Of a stretch of DNA of 64,000 nt, positions 1 to 9,911 are shown piece after piece (position 1 is the stretch's first letter; each line of letters opens with the position of its first letter). The notes under the pieces were generated by a model. The model saw only the letters and a program-made list of their open reading frames with translations. It did no database searches and was not told the DNA's origin. This DNA is from an uncultured Gammaproteobacteria bacterium (GTDB taxonomy: Bacteria; Pseudomonadota; Gammaproteobacteria; UBA4575). Location: NCBI GenBank assembly GCA_951812785.1, contig OX638335.1:1755653-1819652 (forward strand), read 5' to 3'. The position numbers and the translations under genes were made by a program.

Positions 1-531
1 GAGCAAGAAAAACACCAGCAGAGGCATCAGAATCAAATACACAAGTATCGTGATCAGACCCACTACCGAAGCAAGCGGTTTAGAAATAAGTGCCTGCCCA
101 AAATTTACAAGTTCTCCACGAATAAATACGATCATATCGTGCACTTGTTCTTCATTAATTAAGCTGGGGAATCTTTCTGGCAGCTGCATAAGTAACTGCT
201 GCCCTTGGCTCACCATTATTGGCAGGTCTTTGAAAAACTCTGTGAGTTGTTTGGACAATACTGGGATAAATACAAATAGTAACAGTAGCAATACAGCCAT
301 AAATATTGAAAAAACAATAAATAGCGCAATAATTCTTGGGCTTTTACTTTTCTGTAATAGTGTGACCGCGCCTTCTAATAAATATGCGACAACAATACTG
401 GCCAGCAAAGGAGCTAAAATTGTCCCGGCAAATACAATGACTGCCAGCCCGCTCAACAAAAAAAGCAGTAAAATAACAACCTGTGGATCTGAAAAATGGC
501 GGGTATACCAAGCTCGCAAATAATCAAACAT
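1..531 (-). CDS. AI-2E family transporter / PerM-like permease (3' part cut by window edge)
   Basis: The reverse strand reads from an ATG at 531 to the window edge without a stop, giving 177 residues that begin MFDYLRAWYTRHFSDPQ. Long hydrophobic stretches near residues 17-45 and 55-80 are followed by a soluble loop and then another hydrophobic stretch (about 145-177). This is the N-terminal architecture of the AI-2E exporter/PerM (UPF0118) family, whose members have about 350 residues, so roughly half is missing. It is an inner-membrane protein. Members have been linked to autoinducer-2 export or Na+/H+ antiport, and the substrate here cannot be told. The LysR gene lies upstream on the same strand, 68 bp away. 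Confidence 0.8.
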   Translation of the reverse strand, partial: MFDYLRAWYTRHFSDPQVVILLLFLLSGLAVIVFAGTILAPLLASIVVAYLLEGAVTLLQKSKSPRIIALFIVFSIFMAVLLLLLFVFIPVLSKQLTEFFKDLPIMVSQGQQLLMQLPERFPSLINEEQVHDMIVFIRGELVNFGQALISKPLASVVGLITILVYLILMPLLVFFLL

Positions 532-599
532 AGAGAACTAACAACCTAACTTGAAACAATATAATATTATGGAGAAGCGCCGAAACACGCAATACGGGA

Positions 600-1529
600 T
601 TAGTCTTCTGATTTTGTAGCAGCCAAATTATTAGATGCATCACTACAGTATGTGCGCGCATAATCGAGCAGTTTTTCCATCGCACGTAATCTGAATTTTT
701 GTCGCTGGCGTACAAATGAAAATGATCTTTCCATTGGAGGATCCAGCCTAACCGCAACCAAAGTGCCTAATTTCAATTCTTTTTCAAGCGTGGCTAGTGA
801 AGCAATTGATATCCCCATTCCCGCCTCGACCGCACCTTTGATTGATTCGGGACTTCCCAACTCAAGTGATACATTCAAATTGTTGCGATCCAACCCTAAT
901 TTGACCATATGATCCATAATCACTTCACGCGTTCCAGAACCTTCTTCTCGGCATATAAATGGAAAGTTCATCACTTCTTCAAGTGGGATAGATTTTCGAT
1001 CAGCAATTTCATGTCCCGGTGGCACTACTACAACCAGTTGATCGACACGACATACTTCAACCAGTAAATTCTTATTGGACACAGGTCCTTCCACAACACC
1101 AAGATCAATCATGCTATTTTCAACTATAGACACAATCCCTTCAGTATTAGACACCTTTAACCTTAAATTAATTTCTGGGTATTCGACGGTAAACCCACGC
1201 AATAGCGCGGGCAACATATATTCAGCAATAGTAGTACTAGCGCCCATGGTTAACGCACCGCTCACATCACCCGTCAGTTCTTTAAGCGTGTTTTCCATTT
1301 CTGCGTACAGAGAAAATATCTCCTCAGCATACTCGTAGGCTTTGCGACCAGCTTCCGTTAACGTAACACGATTATGAGTTCGATCAAATAAACGGGTATG
1401 AAAATGATCCTCAAGTTGACGCACTTGAAACGTTACCGCTGGTTGAGTCATATGCAGAGTTTCAGCTGCTTTAGTAAAGCTCAGTAATCGTGCAACCGTA
1501 TAAAAAACTTGGAGCCGGCGGTCAGCCAT
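600..1529 (-). CDS. LysR family transcriptional regulator (CysL/YeiE-like)
   Basis: The 309-residue product starts MADRRLQVFYTVARL. It has an N-terminal winged helix-turn-helix (about 1-60, with the LysR signature around SFTKAAETLHMTQPAVTFQV) and a C-terminal effector-binding domain resembling two periplasmic-binding lobes (about 90-295). I chose the ATG at 1529 over an in-frame start at 1586 because AAGGA lies about 10 bp upstream of it and LysR proteins normally begin just before the HTH. Overall similarity, including CREEGSGTREV in the effector domain, suggests the CysL/YeiE branch. Members of that branch regulate sulfite reductase or related redox genes. The target here is unknown, and the dsr operon is 60 kb away. 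Confidence 0.88.
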   Translation of the reverse strand: MADRRLQVFYTVARLLSFTKAAETLHMTQPAVTFQVRQLEDHFHTRLFDRTHNRVTLTEAGRKAYEYAEEIFSLYAEMENTLKELTGDVSGALTMGASTTIAEYMLPALLRGFTVEYPEINLRLKVSNTEGIVSIVENSMIDLGVVEGPVSNKNLLVEVCRVDQLVVVVPPGHEIADRKSIPLEEVMNFPFICREEGSGTREVIMDHMVKLGLDRNNLNVSLELGSPESIKGAVEAGMGISIASLATLEKELKLGTLVAVRLDPPMERSFSFVRQRQKFRLRAMEKLLDYARTYCSDASNNLAATKSED

Positions 1530-1763
1530 AAACAATATTCCTTCGTGGATTCCCTGTGTTTTTGTGAGTATATCACTGCTATACACTACTATGATGCTTG
1601 AAATTTATCCAGATCCTTACCATTTCAACGACACAGCGGTTTTCTCTTGTCGCTGATATCGACAATTCCGTCATATCCAATCTACTTTATCGATGCCTGG
1701 CTCATTGGGATTAGCAAAGCTTCTGCTACAATTTATCTATATTACGATATGGGAGCTTTAATC

Positions 1764-2213
1764 ATGTGGAAATCAAGAGCAATTGTTGAGATTGCCTTGG
1801 CATCAATTTTCATTGCGACAAATGCCAATGCACAGGCCTATAAATGGATAAGCCCAACGGGCAACACCATCTATAGTCAAACACCACCTCCGATTGGAAC
1901 CTCGTTTGAATTGGTAGACGATTCAAGTATCGCTTCTAGCAACTATGATGTATCCAGCACTAAAGATTTGAAAAAAAACTTGATCTCATCCCGTGAAGCG
2001 CGTGAAAAGAAAAAAGCCGAGCAACAACAGATCGCTGCAAGCAATCAGATTAAACGAGAAAATTGCGCACAAGCAAAAACAAATCTCACTTCTCTCACGA
2101 GTCGTGGCCAAGTCACTATTAAAGAAGGCGAGCTATACCGCAAACTGACCGAAGAAGAACGCCAAGACCGCATAAAATCAGCCAATCAAAGCATCGAAGA
2201 ATTTTGCAATTAG
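1764..2213 (+). CDS. Secreted DUF4124 domain protein
   Basis: The 149-residue protein has a clear Sec signal peptide, MWKSRAIVEIALASIFIATNA, with likely cleavage after NANA. The mature part opens with AYKWISPTGNTIYSQTPPP, the typical DUF4124 start (Y-K-W ... G ... Y-S-x-x-P-P). A lysine- and glutamine-rich, probably coiled-coil, segment follows at about residues 70-100. GGGAG eight bases before the ATG at 1764 decides the start; a longer upstream reading has no ribosome site. DUF4124 proteins are small periplasmic or envelope proteins of unknown function common in gammaproteobacteria. Confidence 0.78.
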   Translation: MWKSRAIVEIALASIFIATNANAQAYKWISPTGNTIYSQTPPPIGTSFELVDDSSIASSNYDVSSTKDLKKNLISSREAREKKKAEQQQIAASNQIKRENCAQAKTNLTSLTSRGQVTIKEGELYRKLTEEERQDRIKSANQSIEEFCN

Positions 2214-2327
2214 GCAAAGTATTTCTAGGCTCATTTTAGTATTTGCATGGTTAAGCTTGCTTGGCGACTAAATCTGGTATTTACTGGCGCGCATTTCGCC
2301 AATATTCACTAATATAATTGTTACTAA

Positions 2328-4043
2328 ATGCGCGTTTCTAACTTCCCACTTTCGACCTTAAAAGAAATCCCTTCTGATGCTGAAATTATCAGCCATCAGT
2401 TAATGCTAAGAGCAGGACTTATCCGCAAACTAACCTCTGGTATGTATAGCTGGCTACCATTAGGCTTACGCGTATTACGAAAAGTAGAAGCCATTATTCG
2501 TGAAGAAATGAATAATGCAGGCGCGCTTGAATTATTAATGCCGTCTGTTCAGCCCGCAGAGCTTTGGCAGGAATCAAAACGCTGGGAACAATATGGGCCT
2601 GAATTATTACGTTTTCATGACCGGCATCAGCGTGAGTTTTGTTATGGACCGACGCATGAAGAAGTTATCACTGATATAGCGCGACGAGAAATTCGTTCTT
2701 ATAAGCAACTACCTGTCAATTACTACCAAATCCAAACCAAATTTCGCGATGAGATTCGACCCAGATTCGGAGTCATGAGAGCGCGCGAATTTATTATGAA
2801 AGATGCTTACTCATTCCATGAAACTCAAGAATGTTTAGAAAGCACTTATCAACGCATGCATCATGCCTACACCAATATCTTCAGCCGATTAGGGTTAGAG
2901 TTTCGCCCAGTTGACGCTGACTCAGGCTCAATTGGAGGTAACCGCTCACATGAGTTTCATGTCCTGGCCAAGTCAGGTGAAGATGCTATCGCGTTCTCTA
3001 ATAGCAGTGACTACGCAGCCAATGTTGAATTAGCCCCTATAGCATACCAGCCAAATACAAACCCAAGTTCAAAAGCCTCTATCGAAAAAATAGCCACACC
3101 AACTGAAAAAACGATTGAAGAAGTCAGTAAGGCACTACATGTCGATAGTAAACAATGTATCAAAATGCTAATTGTTAAAGCTGAAAACGAAGGTGTAATT
3201 GCATTTGCTCTACGCGGCGACCACGAATTAAATACCGTCAAAGCTGAAAAGGTTGAAGATGTCTTTAAGCCACTCACACTAGCCAGTGACGCCGATATCG
3301 AATCATGCCTATCTTCTACTAAGAAAGGATTTATAGGTCCGCTCGAACTTCCATGTAGGGTGATTGTGGATCATGCCGCTGTTGCCTTAGAAAATTTTGT
3401 CTGTGGTGCTAACGAAGCTGGATTCCACTTTAAAAATGCTAATTGGCCCGATATAACAACCCTTGAAAAGGCTGATCTAAGAAGCATTCAAGAAGGAGAC
3501 CCAAGTCCTGATGGTCGAGGCCATATTCAAATTAAACGTGGCATTGAAGTCGGCCATATTTTCCAACTGGGTGAGAAATATAGTCGCGAACTCAACGCCA
3601 GTGTATTAGATCAGAATGGCAAAGATAAAATCATGACGATGGGGTGTTATGGTATTGGTGTTTCGCGCGTTGTCGCTGCCACCATTGAGCAAAACCATGA
3701 CGAGCAAGGAATTATTTGGCCACTTTCGTTAGCCCCGTTCCAGCTCTCCATTATCCCTATTAACATGAACAAATCTGAAGTTGTCAAATCATACTGCGAA
3801 GAAATCTATCAACAGCTCACAGAAAAGGGCATAGAAATACTTTTTGACGACCGTAATCTACGTCCAGGGATGATGTTTGCGGATCATGAACTGATTGGCA
3901 TCCCTCACCGCCTAGTGATTAGTGAACGCGGCTTAAAAACAGGCAGTCTCGAATATAAAGCCCGCACAGACGAAAATAGCCAAAATATTAAAGTATCTGA
4001 TATTGAAAATTTTTTACTAAACGTAATTACCTTAAATAATTAA
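2328..4043 (+). CDS. proS: Proline--tRNA ligase
   Basis: The 571-residue protein has the expected length for the bacterial type ProRS. Class II motif 1 is in the region following [14 protein letters not shown]. Motif 2 lies around [19 protein letters not shown] and motif 3 near [13 protein letters not shown]. An inserted YbaK-like editing domain (about residues 225-380), which clears mischarged alanyl-tRNA(Pro), separates motifs 2 and 3. The C-terminal anticodon-binding domain follows (about 470-565). It charges tRNA(Pro) in the cytoplasm. The gene stands alone, and the downstream 260 bp contains a hairpin leader and the next gene's ribosome site. Confidence 0.97.
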   Translation: MRVSNFPLSTLKEIPSDAEIISHQLMLRAGLIRKLTSGMYSWLPLGLRVLRKVEAIIREEMNNAGALELLMPSVQPAELWQESKRWEQYGPELLRFHDRHQREFCYGPTHEEVITDIARREIRSYKQLPVNYYQIQTKFRDEIRPRFGVMRAREFIMKDAYSFHETQECLESTYQRMHHAYTNIFSRLGLEFRPVDADSGSIGGNRSHEFHVLAKSGEDAIAFSNSSDYAANVELAPIAYQPNTNPSSKASIEKIATPTEKTIEEVSKALHVDSKQCIKMLIVKAENEGVIAFALRGDHELNTVKAEKVEDVFKPLTLASDADIESCLSSTKKGFIGPLELPCRVIVDHAAVALENFVCGANEAGFHFKNANWPDITTLEKADLRSIQEGDPSPDGRGHIQIKRGIEVGHIFQLGEKYSRELNASVLDQNGKDKIMTMGCYGIGVSRVVAATIEQNHDEQGIIWPLSLAPFQLSIIPINMNKSEVVKSYCEEIYQQLTEKGIEILFDDRNLRPGMMFADHELIGIPHRLVISERGLKTGSLEYKARTDENSQNIKVSDIENFLLNVITLNN

Positions 4044-4069
4044 GGTTGAATTCACTGGCGACTAAAACA

Positions 4070-4110
4070 ATAAGTTCCTATACTATATTTTAGTGTGTAA
4101 AGGAACTTAT
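4070..4110 (+). promoter_or_regulatory. Inverted repeat (10-bp arms) enclosing a ribosome binding site
   Basis: ATAAGTTCCT at 4070-4079 is perfectly complementary to AGGAACTTAT at 4101-4110, with 21 AT-rich bases between. The right arm contains the AAAGGA ribosome site and overlaps the ATG (4109) of a 21-codon reading frame. A hairpin would therefore mask that start. The element lies downstream of proS and about 190 bp upstream of the ligand-binding protein gene, so it may act in either transcript. The repeat is certain; a regulatory role is inference. Confidence 0.45.
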
Positions 4111-4174
4111 GAAATCACAATATAATAATATATTAAGTTATTTTGTATTGCTATTCTTACCATTTTACGAATAA
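4109..4174 (+). CDS. Possible 21-residue leader peptide or small membrane peptide
   Basis: The ATG follows AAAGGA at a suitable distance. The peptide has a polar start (MKSQYNNILSY), then a hydrophobic run FVLLFLPFYE before TAA at 4172. Its start lies in the right arm of a perfect inverted repeat. It could be a leader peptide for the downstream binding-protein gene, a small membrane peptide, or chance; no homologue is known to me. Confidence 0.2.
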   Translation: MKSQYNNILSYFVLLFLPFYE

Positions 4175-4303
4175 ACTCCCACCTAAGGCATCTGTTATTT
4201 CTTTCAATAGATGTTTAAACGCGTGTAATGTGAAGTTATGCGCAATAATAAATTAGTAATAAGTAAACACTTAAACTTCCTTTTGTTAATCAGGAGCATA
4301 TAT

Positions 4304-5647
4304 ATGAAGATGAGAGTAATATTACTGGCAAGCGCATTGTTGGCAATGGTCGGCATGAGTAGCGTAGTCAGCGCAGAAGATACAATGTACGTCCCAATTC
4401 CAAGTTATCGTGTGGGCCCATATGCAGCGGGTGGTACAGGCTACTTTGGTGGAATCTTAGACTATTATAATTTATTGAACTCACGTGGTGGTTTAAACGG
4501 CGTGAAACTAATTTGGTCTGAGTGTGAAACTGAGTATTCAGTTGAGCGTGGCGTAGAGTGCTACAAACGATTGAAAGATCGTGAAGGTGGCGCTGTATTC
4601 TTCGACCCACTATCAGTCGGTATTTCAACTGCACTGATCGAAACAGGTCGCGCAGACAAAATGCCAATTATCGCGGTTAACCACGGTAAAACAGCGGGGC
4701 AACGTGGCGACATTTTCCCATACTACTTTATGCCAGGCATCAACACTTATGATGAGCACTCCATTATGGTGCACTACATTGGTGGTTTAGAAGGTGGCAT
4801 GGACAACCTTAAAGGCAAGAAGATTGCCATGTTGTACCACGGATCACCATATGGTCGCGAAGCCATTGATTTCATGGACAGCATGTGTGAGAAGCACGGA
4901 TGTTCACATGAAGCAATCGAAGTCCCTCACCCAGGTAACGAGCAGCAATCACAATGGCTGAAGATTCGTAAATCAAAGCCTGACTACGTATTACTACGTG
5001 GCTGGGGTGTGATGAATCCAGTAGCGATGCAGACGGCTAAGCGTATGGGTTACCCAGTAAGCCGTTTGATCGGTAACATCTGGTCTAACTCTGATGAGGA
5101 CGTAATCCCAGCAGGTAGCTCAGCAGACGGCTACCAAGCGATTACAACTCACCCAGCGGGTACAGACTTCAAAGTGGTTCAAGACATCATTTCTGATGTA
5201 TATGCCGCAGGTAACGGAGACCTACAAGATAAGTCACGTTTAGGGTCTGTATATTGGAACTTAGGAGTACTTGCTGGTGTTGTACATACAGAAGCACTAA
5301 GAATTGCTCAAGAGCGATTTGGTAACCGTGCATTGACTAGTTCAGAAGCTCGTTGGGGCTTTGAGAACTTAACGCTAACTGCAGCACGTATCGAAGAGTT
5401 AGGCGCAACTGGTCTAGTGCCAGAGTTAAACTTGAACTGTATGGACCATGTAGGCGGTCACTTAGCTAAGTTCCAGCAATGGGATGCAAGTGCACGTCAG
5501 TGGAACATCGTGTCAGATTGGATTGAAGGTGATGTGCCATTATCACAAGCGATCATTGATGCAAGTGCAGAGAAGTATGCGGCAGACAACGGTATCGAGA
5601 GACGCCCTTGTGATGCTAACAACAATGACGATGACTTCGATATTTAA
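4304..5647 (+). CDS. Orphan periplasmic ligand-binding protein (ABC type, Leu/Ile/Val or urea-like)
   Basis: The 447-residue protein starts MKMRVILLASALLAMVGMSS, a signal peptide with cleavage probably after VVSA. The start at 4304 is fixed by AGGAG about 8 bases upstream. The mature part has the type I periplasmic-binding fold: YRVGPYAAGGTGYFGGILDY, then GGLNGVKLIWSECETEYSVERG, and later KKIAMLYHGSPYGREA and PDYVLLRGWGV. It resembles LivK/UrtA family proteins for branched-chain amino acids, amides or urea. No permease or ATPase gene is next to it, and an efficient terminator follows, so it is a single-gene unit. The C-terminus is very acidic (NNNDDDFDI). The ligand is unknown. Confidence 0.85.
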   Translation: MKMRVILLASALLAMVGMSSVVSAEDTMYVPIPSYRVGPYAAGGTGYFGGILDYYNLLNSRGGLNGVKLIWSECETEYSVERGVECYKRLKDREGGAVFFDPLSVGISTALIETGRADKMPIIAVNHGKTAGQRGDIFPYYFMPGINTYDEHSIMVHYIGGLEGGMDNLKGKKIAMLYHGSPYGREAIDFMDSMCEKHGCSHEAIEVPHPGNEQQSQWLKIRKSKPDYVLLRGWGVMNPVAMQTAKRMGYPVSRLIGNIWSNSDEDVIPAGSSADGYQAITTHPAGTDFKVVQDIISDVYAAGNGDLQDKSRLGSVYWNLGVLAGVVHTEALRIAQERFGNRALTSSEARWGFENLTLTAARIEELGATGLVPELNLNCMDHVGGHLAKFQQWDASARQWNIVSDWIEGDVPLSQAIIDASAEKYAADNGIERRPCDANNNDDDFDI

Positions 5648-5667
5648 TTCGAATTCATAATCGAATC

Positions 5668-5698
5668 AAACCGGACTCTTTTGAGTCCGGTTTTTTTT
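5668..5698 (+). terminator. Rho-independent terminator
   Basis: An 11-bp perfect stem (AAACCGGACTC / GAGTCCGGTTT) with a TTTT loop runs into T8. It lies about 20 bp after the stop of the ligand-binding protein gene. It is the clearest intrinsic terminator in the window and suggests a strongly expressed single-gene transcript. Confidence 0.93.
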
Positions 5699-5755
5699 CG
5701 TCTGCGTTTTCATAAAATCTAATATAATTAACTTAAAGATTCTCTTTAAATAAAT

Positions 5756-6542
5756 ATGAGTATTCCACCAAATCGTAGCGTACTAATCACCGGGTGTTCA
5801 TCAGGCATTGGTTACCAAGTTGCCAAAGACTTACTCCAGCGCGGCTATAAAGTAATTGCTAGCGCACGTCATCAAGGCGATGTGGACCGACTAAACAATG
5901 AAGGCATCCTTAGAATACTCAGAAGGCTCTCTTTATGGCCTGTTTAATAATGGCGCTTACGGACAGGCTGGCGCAGTAGAAGACCTCACACGCGAAGCCA
6001 TAAGCTTACAATTTGAGACAAATGTCGTTGGCACGATGGAATTAACCAACTTAGCCATTCCTGTCATGCGCCAGAATGATGGTGGACGTATTATTTTCAA
6101 CAGCTCTATCCTTGGGTTCATCGCACTAAAATTTAGAGGTGCTTATACCGCGAGCAAATATGCCATTGAAGGATTTGCTGATACTTTAAGGCTCGAATTA
6201 CGTGGCACAAACATCGCCACTAGCTTAATCGAACCGGGTCCTATAGCAACCAAGTTCAGAGTCAACAGCTATAAGATGTATCAAAAATACATAGACCGGG
6301 ATAGCAGTCGATTCAGGCAAGAATACTTAAACTCAGAAAAACGCTTACTTAAAAAAGGCGCTGCTGTTCCCTTTACGTTACCAGCATCTGCTATCACACC
6401 CAAGGTAATTCATGCGCTTGAAAGTCGCCGGCCCAAGCCACGTTACTATGTCACTAAACCAACTTATACCTTAGGCTATATGAAACGAATACTCAGCAAT
6501 AGGCAATTAGATAAATTATTACTTAAGGTTTCTGATAGCTAA
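5756..6542 (+). pseudogene. Short-chain dehydrogenase/reductase, broken by internal deletion and frameshift
   Basis: The first part (5756-5947 frame) gives SVLITGCSSGIGYQVAKDLL, the Rossmann dinucleotide motif TGxxxGIG. The frame then changes near 5900. The second part (readable from 5898) gives LYGLFNNGAYGQAGAVEDL, the SDR N-N-x-G/A motif, and later GAYTASKYAIEG with the catalytic YxxxK and a normal C-terminus. Compared with typical SDRs of about 275 residues, roughly 17-20 codons between the end of the third strand and the NNGAYG segment are missing, and the two halves are in different frames. One protein cannot be made without frameshifting. It is either a recent pseudogene or an assembly fault. 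Family members are NAD(P)-dependent oxidoreductases of undefined substrate. Confidence 0.82.
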
Positions 6543-6543
6543 T

Positions 6544-9120
6544 TTAATGTTTCCCAAAGTTTGGCTGACCTTCATGCATATCAACTTTAATGACATCACC
6601 CGCTACATACTTTCCTTCTAATAAATCTTTTGCCAAGGCATCCTCCAAATATTGCTGGATAGCTCTTTTTAACGGTCGTGCACCATAGATAGGATCAAAC
6701 CCTGCATTACCAAGATAAGCCAAGGCATCATCAGTCACCTCAATGTCAATTTCACGCTCAGCCAAGCGTTGTCTCAAACGATTCAACTGAATTTTTGCAA
6801 TCTCTTGTATCTGCTGTTTAGTCAGTGGTTTAAACACGATCGTGTCATCGATTCGATTAATGAACTCAGGTCTAAAATGTTGACCTACCACATCCATCAC
6901 TGTTGATTTAATCTCATCATAATTTTGAGATGCAGATAACTCTTGTATTCGGTCACTACCAAGATTAGACGTCATAACAATCACCGTATTTCGAAAATCT
7001 ACCGTGCGTCCATACCCATCAGTTAAACGACCATCGTCTAATACTTGTAATAAAATATTAAATACATCGGGATGTGCTTTCTCAACTTCATCGAGCAGTA
7101 CAACGCTATAGGGTTTACGTCTAACGGCTTCTGTCAAATAGCCACCTTCCTCGTAGCCCACATAACCTGGAGGTGCGCCTACTAGGCGCGCAACAGAATG
7201 TTTCTCCATAAACTCAGACATGTCGATACGCACAATCGCTTCTTCTGTATCAAATAAAAATTCCGTCAATGCTTTAGTTAATTCAGTCTTACCCACTCCT
7301 GTAGGGCCTAACATTAAAAATGACCCATTAGGGCGATTAGGATCAGCAAGACCTGCACGAGACCGTCTTACCGCATTTGAGACCGCTGTAATTGCCTCAT
7401 TCTGCCCAACTACTCTGCGTTGCAGATAGCTCTCCATCTCCAATAGCTTTTGTTGTTCACCTGACAGCATCTTATTGACAGGAATGCCCGTCCACTTGGA
7501 AACCACTTCTGCAATTTCATTATCACTCACGTTATTGCGCAGTAATTGTGTTTGCCTATTTTCATTACCGGCGGCATGTGCAATTTTTTCCTCTAATCCA
7601 GGAATCACGCCATATTGAATCTCTGACATTTTTGCCAAATCACCTGCACGCCTGGCCGCGTCCATTTGAATTCGTGCTTGTTCCAACTCTTCTTTGACAT
7701 GGTGTGCACCTTGTAACGTCGCTTTATCAGCTTTCCAGATTTCCTCTAAATCAGAATAGCTTCGGGATAATTCTTCAATTTCATTTTCAAGAATTTCCAA
7801 ACGCTTTAAGGATGCATCATCAGACTCTTTCTTTAACGCTTCTCGTTCAATTTTTAATTGAATAAGTCGTCGATCCATGCGGTCCATTTGCTCTGGCTTA
7901 GAATCAATTTCCATACGGATTTTTGAAGCAGCTTCATCCACCAGATCAATTGCTTTATCTGGCAACTGACGACCGGATATATAACGGTGTGACAAAGTTG
8001 CTGCAGCGACAATCGCAGGATCTGTTATTTCTACACCATGGTGTAATTCATAACGCTCTTTTAAACCACGCAGAATTGCGATGGTATCTTCCACTGAAGG
8101 TTCATCAACAATAATTTGCTGGAAGCGTCGTTCTAATGCTGCATCTTTTTCTATGTATTCACGATATTCATCCAGCGTTGTAGCACCCAAACAATGTAGC
8201 TCACCACGTGCGAGCGCTGGCTTTAACATGTTACCAACATCCATTGCACCTTCTGCTTTGCCAGCACCCACCATGGTATGCAGTTCATCGATGAATAATA
8301 TAATTTGGCCTTCTTGCTTAGCCAAATCATTCAACACAGCTTTCAATCGCTCTTCAAATTCACCACGGAATTTCGCACCTGCAATTAATGCACTTAAATC
8401 CAATGAAAGTAGCCGCTTGCCTTTAATCCCTTCTGGCACTTCACCATCAACAATTCTTTGTGCTAGACCTTCAACAATGGCCGTTTTACCTACGCCAGGC
8501 TCACCGATTAACACAGGATTGTTTTTTGTGCGACGTTGTAACACTTGTATAGAACGACGTATTTCATCATCCCGCCCAATAACAGGATCCAATTTTCCTT
8601 GCTCGGCACGCTCAGTTAAATCAACTGTATATTTTTCCAGTGCGTCACGTTGCTCTTCCTGGTTCTGGTTCTTTACCGATTCACCTTTACGTAAGCTTTT
8701 AATTGCTTTTTGAATATTAGATTTGTTTGCGCCGAGTTGTTTAAACAATGCACCCACAGCACCTTTATCTTCTAACACAGCAACAGAAAAAGCTTCACAG
8801 GCAATATACTCATCACCCCATTCATGGGCCACTTTTTCGGTCATATTCAACAATCCTGAAAGACTCAATGAAATATGCACTTCCCCACCCGCACCGCTTA
8901 CTTGTGGTAGTGATTCAATATGCTTTTGTAACTGAGCAGCGAGTTGTTCTACGTCAACACCTGCATTTGCATAAATGTTATAAACCCCACTGCCTTGATG
9001 TGCCAGCATCGCTTGCAATACATGCGAAGCCTCTAACATTTGATGATCATGTCGCACAGCCAAAGACTGCGCTTCTTGTAGGACTGCTTGAAATGTTGTG
9101 GTTAACTTATCTGTTCTCAT
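6544..9120 (-). CDS. clpB: ATP-dependent chaperone ClpB
   Basis: The 858-residue protein has full family length. In order: an N-terminal Clp repeat domain (1-145), AAA1 with Walker A GEPGVGKT (about 205) and Walker [14 protein letters not shown], a long coiled-coil middle domain (about 410-525), and AAA2 with Walker A GPTGVGKT (about 605) and arginine-finger regions. It is a hexameric disaggregase that works with DnaK to rescue aggregated proteins. It follows pgeF and rluD on the same strand, a classical order, but has its own heat-shock promoter just upstream. Confidence 0.98.
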   Translation of the reverse strand: MRTDKLTTTFQAVLQEAQSLAVRHDHQMLEASHVLQAMLAHQGSGVYNIYANAGVDVEQLAAQLQKHIESLPQVSGAGGEVHISLSLSGLLNMTEKVAHEWGDEYIACEAFSVAVLEDKGAVGALFKQLGANKSNIQKAIKSLRKGESVKNQNQEEQRDALEKYTVDLTERAEQGKLDPVIGRDDEIRRSIQVLQRRTKNNPVLIGEPGVGKTAIVEGLAQRIVDGEVPEGIKGKRLLSLDLSALIAGAKFRGEFEERLKAVLNDLAKQEGQIILFIDELHTMVGAGKAEGAMDVGNMLKPALARGELHCLGATTLDEYREYIEKDAALERRFQQIIVDEPSVEDTIAILRGLKERYELHHGVEITDPAIVAAATLSHRYISGRQLPDKAIDLVDEAASKIRMEIDSKPEQMDRMDRRLIQLKIEREALKKESDDASLKRLEILENEIEELSRSYSDLEEIWKADKATLQGAHHVKEELEQARIQMDAARRAGDLAKMSEIQYGVIPGLEEKIAHAAGNENRQTQLLRNNVSDNEIAEVVSKWTGIPVNKMLSGEQQKLLEMESYLQRRVVGQNEAITAVSNAVRRSRAGLADPNRPNGSFLMLGPTGVGKTELTKALTEFLFDTEEAIVRIDMSEFMEKHSVARLVGAPPGYVGYEEGGYLTEAVRRKPYSVVLLDEVEKAHPDVFNILLQVLDDGRLTDGYGRTVDFRNTVIVMTSNLGSDRIQELSASQNYDEIKSTVMDVVGQHFRPEFINRIDDTIVFKPLTKQQIQEIAKIQLNRLRQRLAEREIDIEVTDDALAYLGNAGFDPIYGARPLKRAIQQYLEDALAKDLLEGKYVAGDVIKVDMHEGQPNFGKH

Positions 9121-9151
9121 TGGCTTAAAATATAGTTTTAAGATGCTATCT

Positions 9152-9179
9152 ATTTGGGGACGAGATGGAAAACTTCAAG
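9152..9179 (-). promoter_or_regulatory. Sigma-32 (RpoH) heat-shock promoter for clpB
   Basis: On the minus strand CTTGAAG (rc of 9173-9179) is followed after 13 bases by CCCCAAAT (rc of 9152-9159). This fits the RpoH consensus CTTGAAA-N11-16-CCCCATnT closely. The -10 element lies about 32 bp from the clpB ATG at 9120, leaving a short leader. Confidence 0.8.
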
Positions 9180-9188
9180 GGCAAATAA

Positions 9189-9911
9189 TTAACGCCTCGC
9201 AATAATCGTTACCATTCTGCCTGTGACTGAATGGCGGCGATAAGAAAAAAACTGCTCCTCATCGCTATAAGTACAATAAGACCCGCCGTATATATTCAAT
9301 ATATCAGCCGCTTTGAGAACAATCTTTGCTGCTTGATATATATCAAGATTCCATTTACCTGATTTAATCGCTTTAAAGCAGGACTCAAAATCAGCATTAC
9401 GCTTGATATAGTCTTTAAAAACATCTTCACCCACCTCAAATGATTGCGGACCAATTGCTGGCCCTAACCAAACATGGGTTGGTTTAATGTAATGAGACAT
9501 GACATGAATAGTATTTTCTATCACGCCATCAACAAGACCGCGCCAACCTGCATGGGTTGCGCCAATACATTCACCATTGTCATCAGAAAATAATAGCGGT
9601 AAACAGTCGGCGGTTAATACGGCACAAGCAATATTTTTACTCGTTGTGAATGAAGCATCGGCTTCAATATTGGCTGCATCCATGGTAATAGTACTGTGCG
9701 TCTGTTTCAGCCATTTAACATCAATGCTTCCACCTAAGTATTCGTTGATACGATGGCGATTACTTAATACATCATTGTGATTATCGCCAACATGCAAGGC
9801 TAGATTAAATTCATTGTACGGCTCTGAGCTTACGCCCCCCATTCTGGTCGTAGTGAAAGCTGTCACTTTATTCTGTAGAGGCCAATCAGGATAAATCAAC
9901 TGAAGGCTCAT
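9189..9911 (-). CDS. pgeF: Peptidoglycan editing factor / multicopper-type purine nucleoside phosphorylase family protein
   Basis: The 240-residue protein of the YfiH/PgeF (laccase-domain) family has typical length. Conserved zinc/active-site segments are visible: LKQTHS (His), AVLTADCLPLLF (Cys) and IGATHAGWRGLVDGV (His). Family members correct peptidoglycan precursors carrying the wrong first residue and have purine nucleoside phosphorylase or adenosine deaminase activity. The start overlaps the rluD stop by 4 bases (ATGA, 9908-9911), so the two are translationally coupled. Confidence 0.93.
   Translation of the reverse strand: MSLQLIYPDWPLQNKVTAFTTTRMGGVSSEPYNEFNLALHVGDNHNDVLSNRHRINEYLGGSIDVKWLKQTHSTITMDAANIEADASFTTSKNIACAVLTADCLPLLFSDDNGECIGATHAGWRGLVDGVIENTIHVMSHYIKPTHVWLGPAIGPQSFEVGEDVFKDYIKRNADFESCFKAIKSGKWNLDIYQAAKIVLKAADILNIYGGSYCTYSDEEQFFSYRRHSVTGRMVTIIARR

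Noticed and set aside
8081-8713. Long 210-codon frame opposite clpB
   Set aside because: Serine-rich mirror of the ClpB coding sequence; typical antisense shadow.
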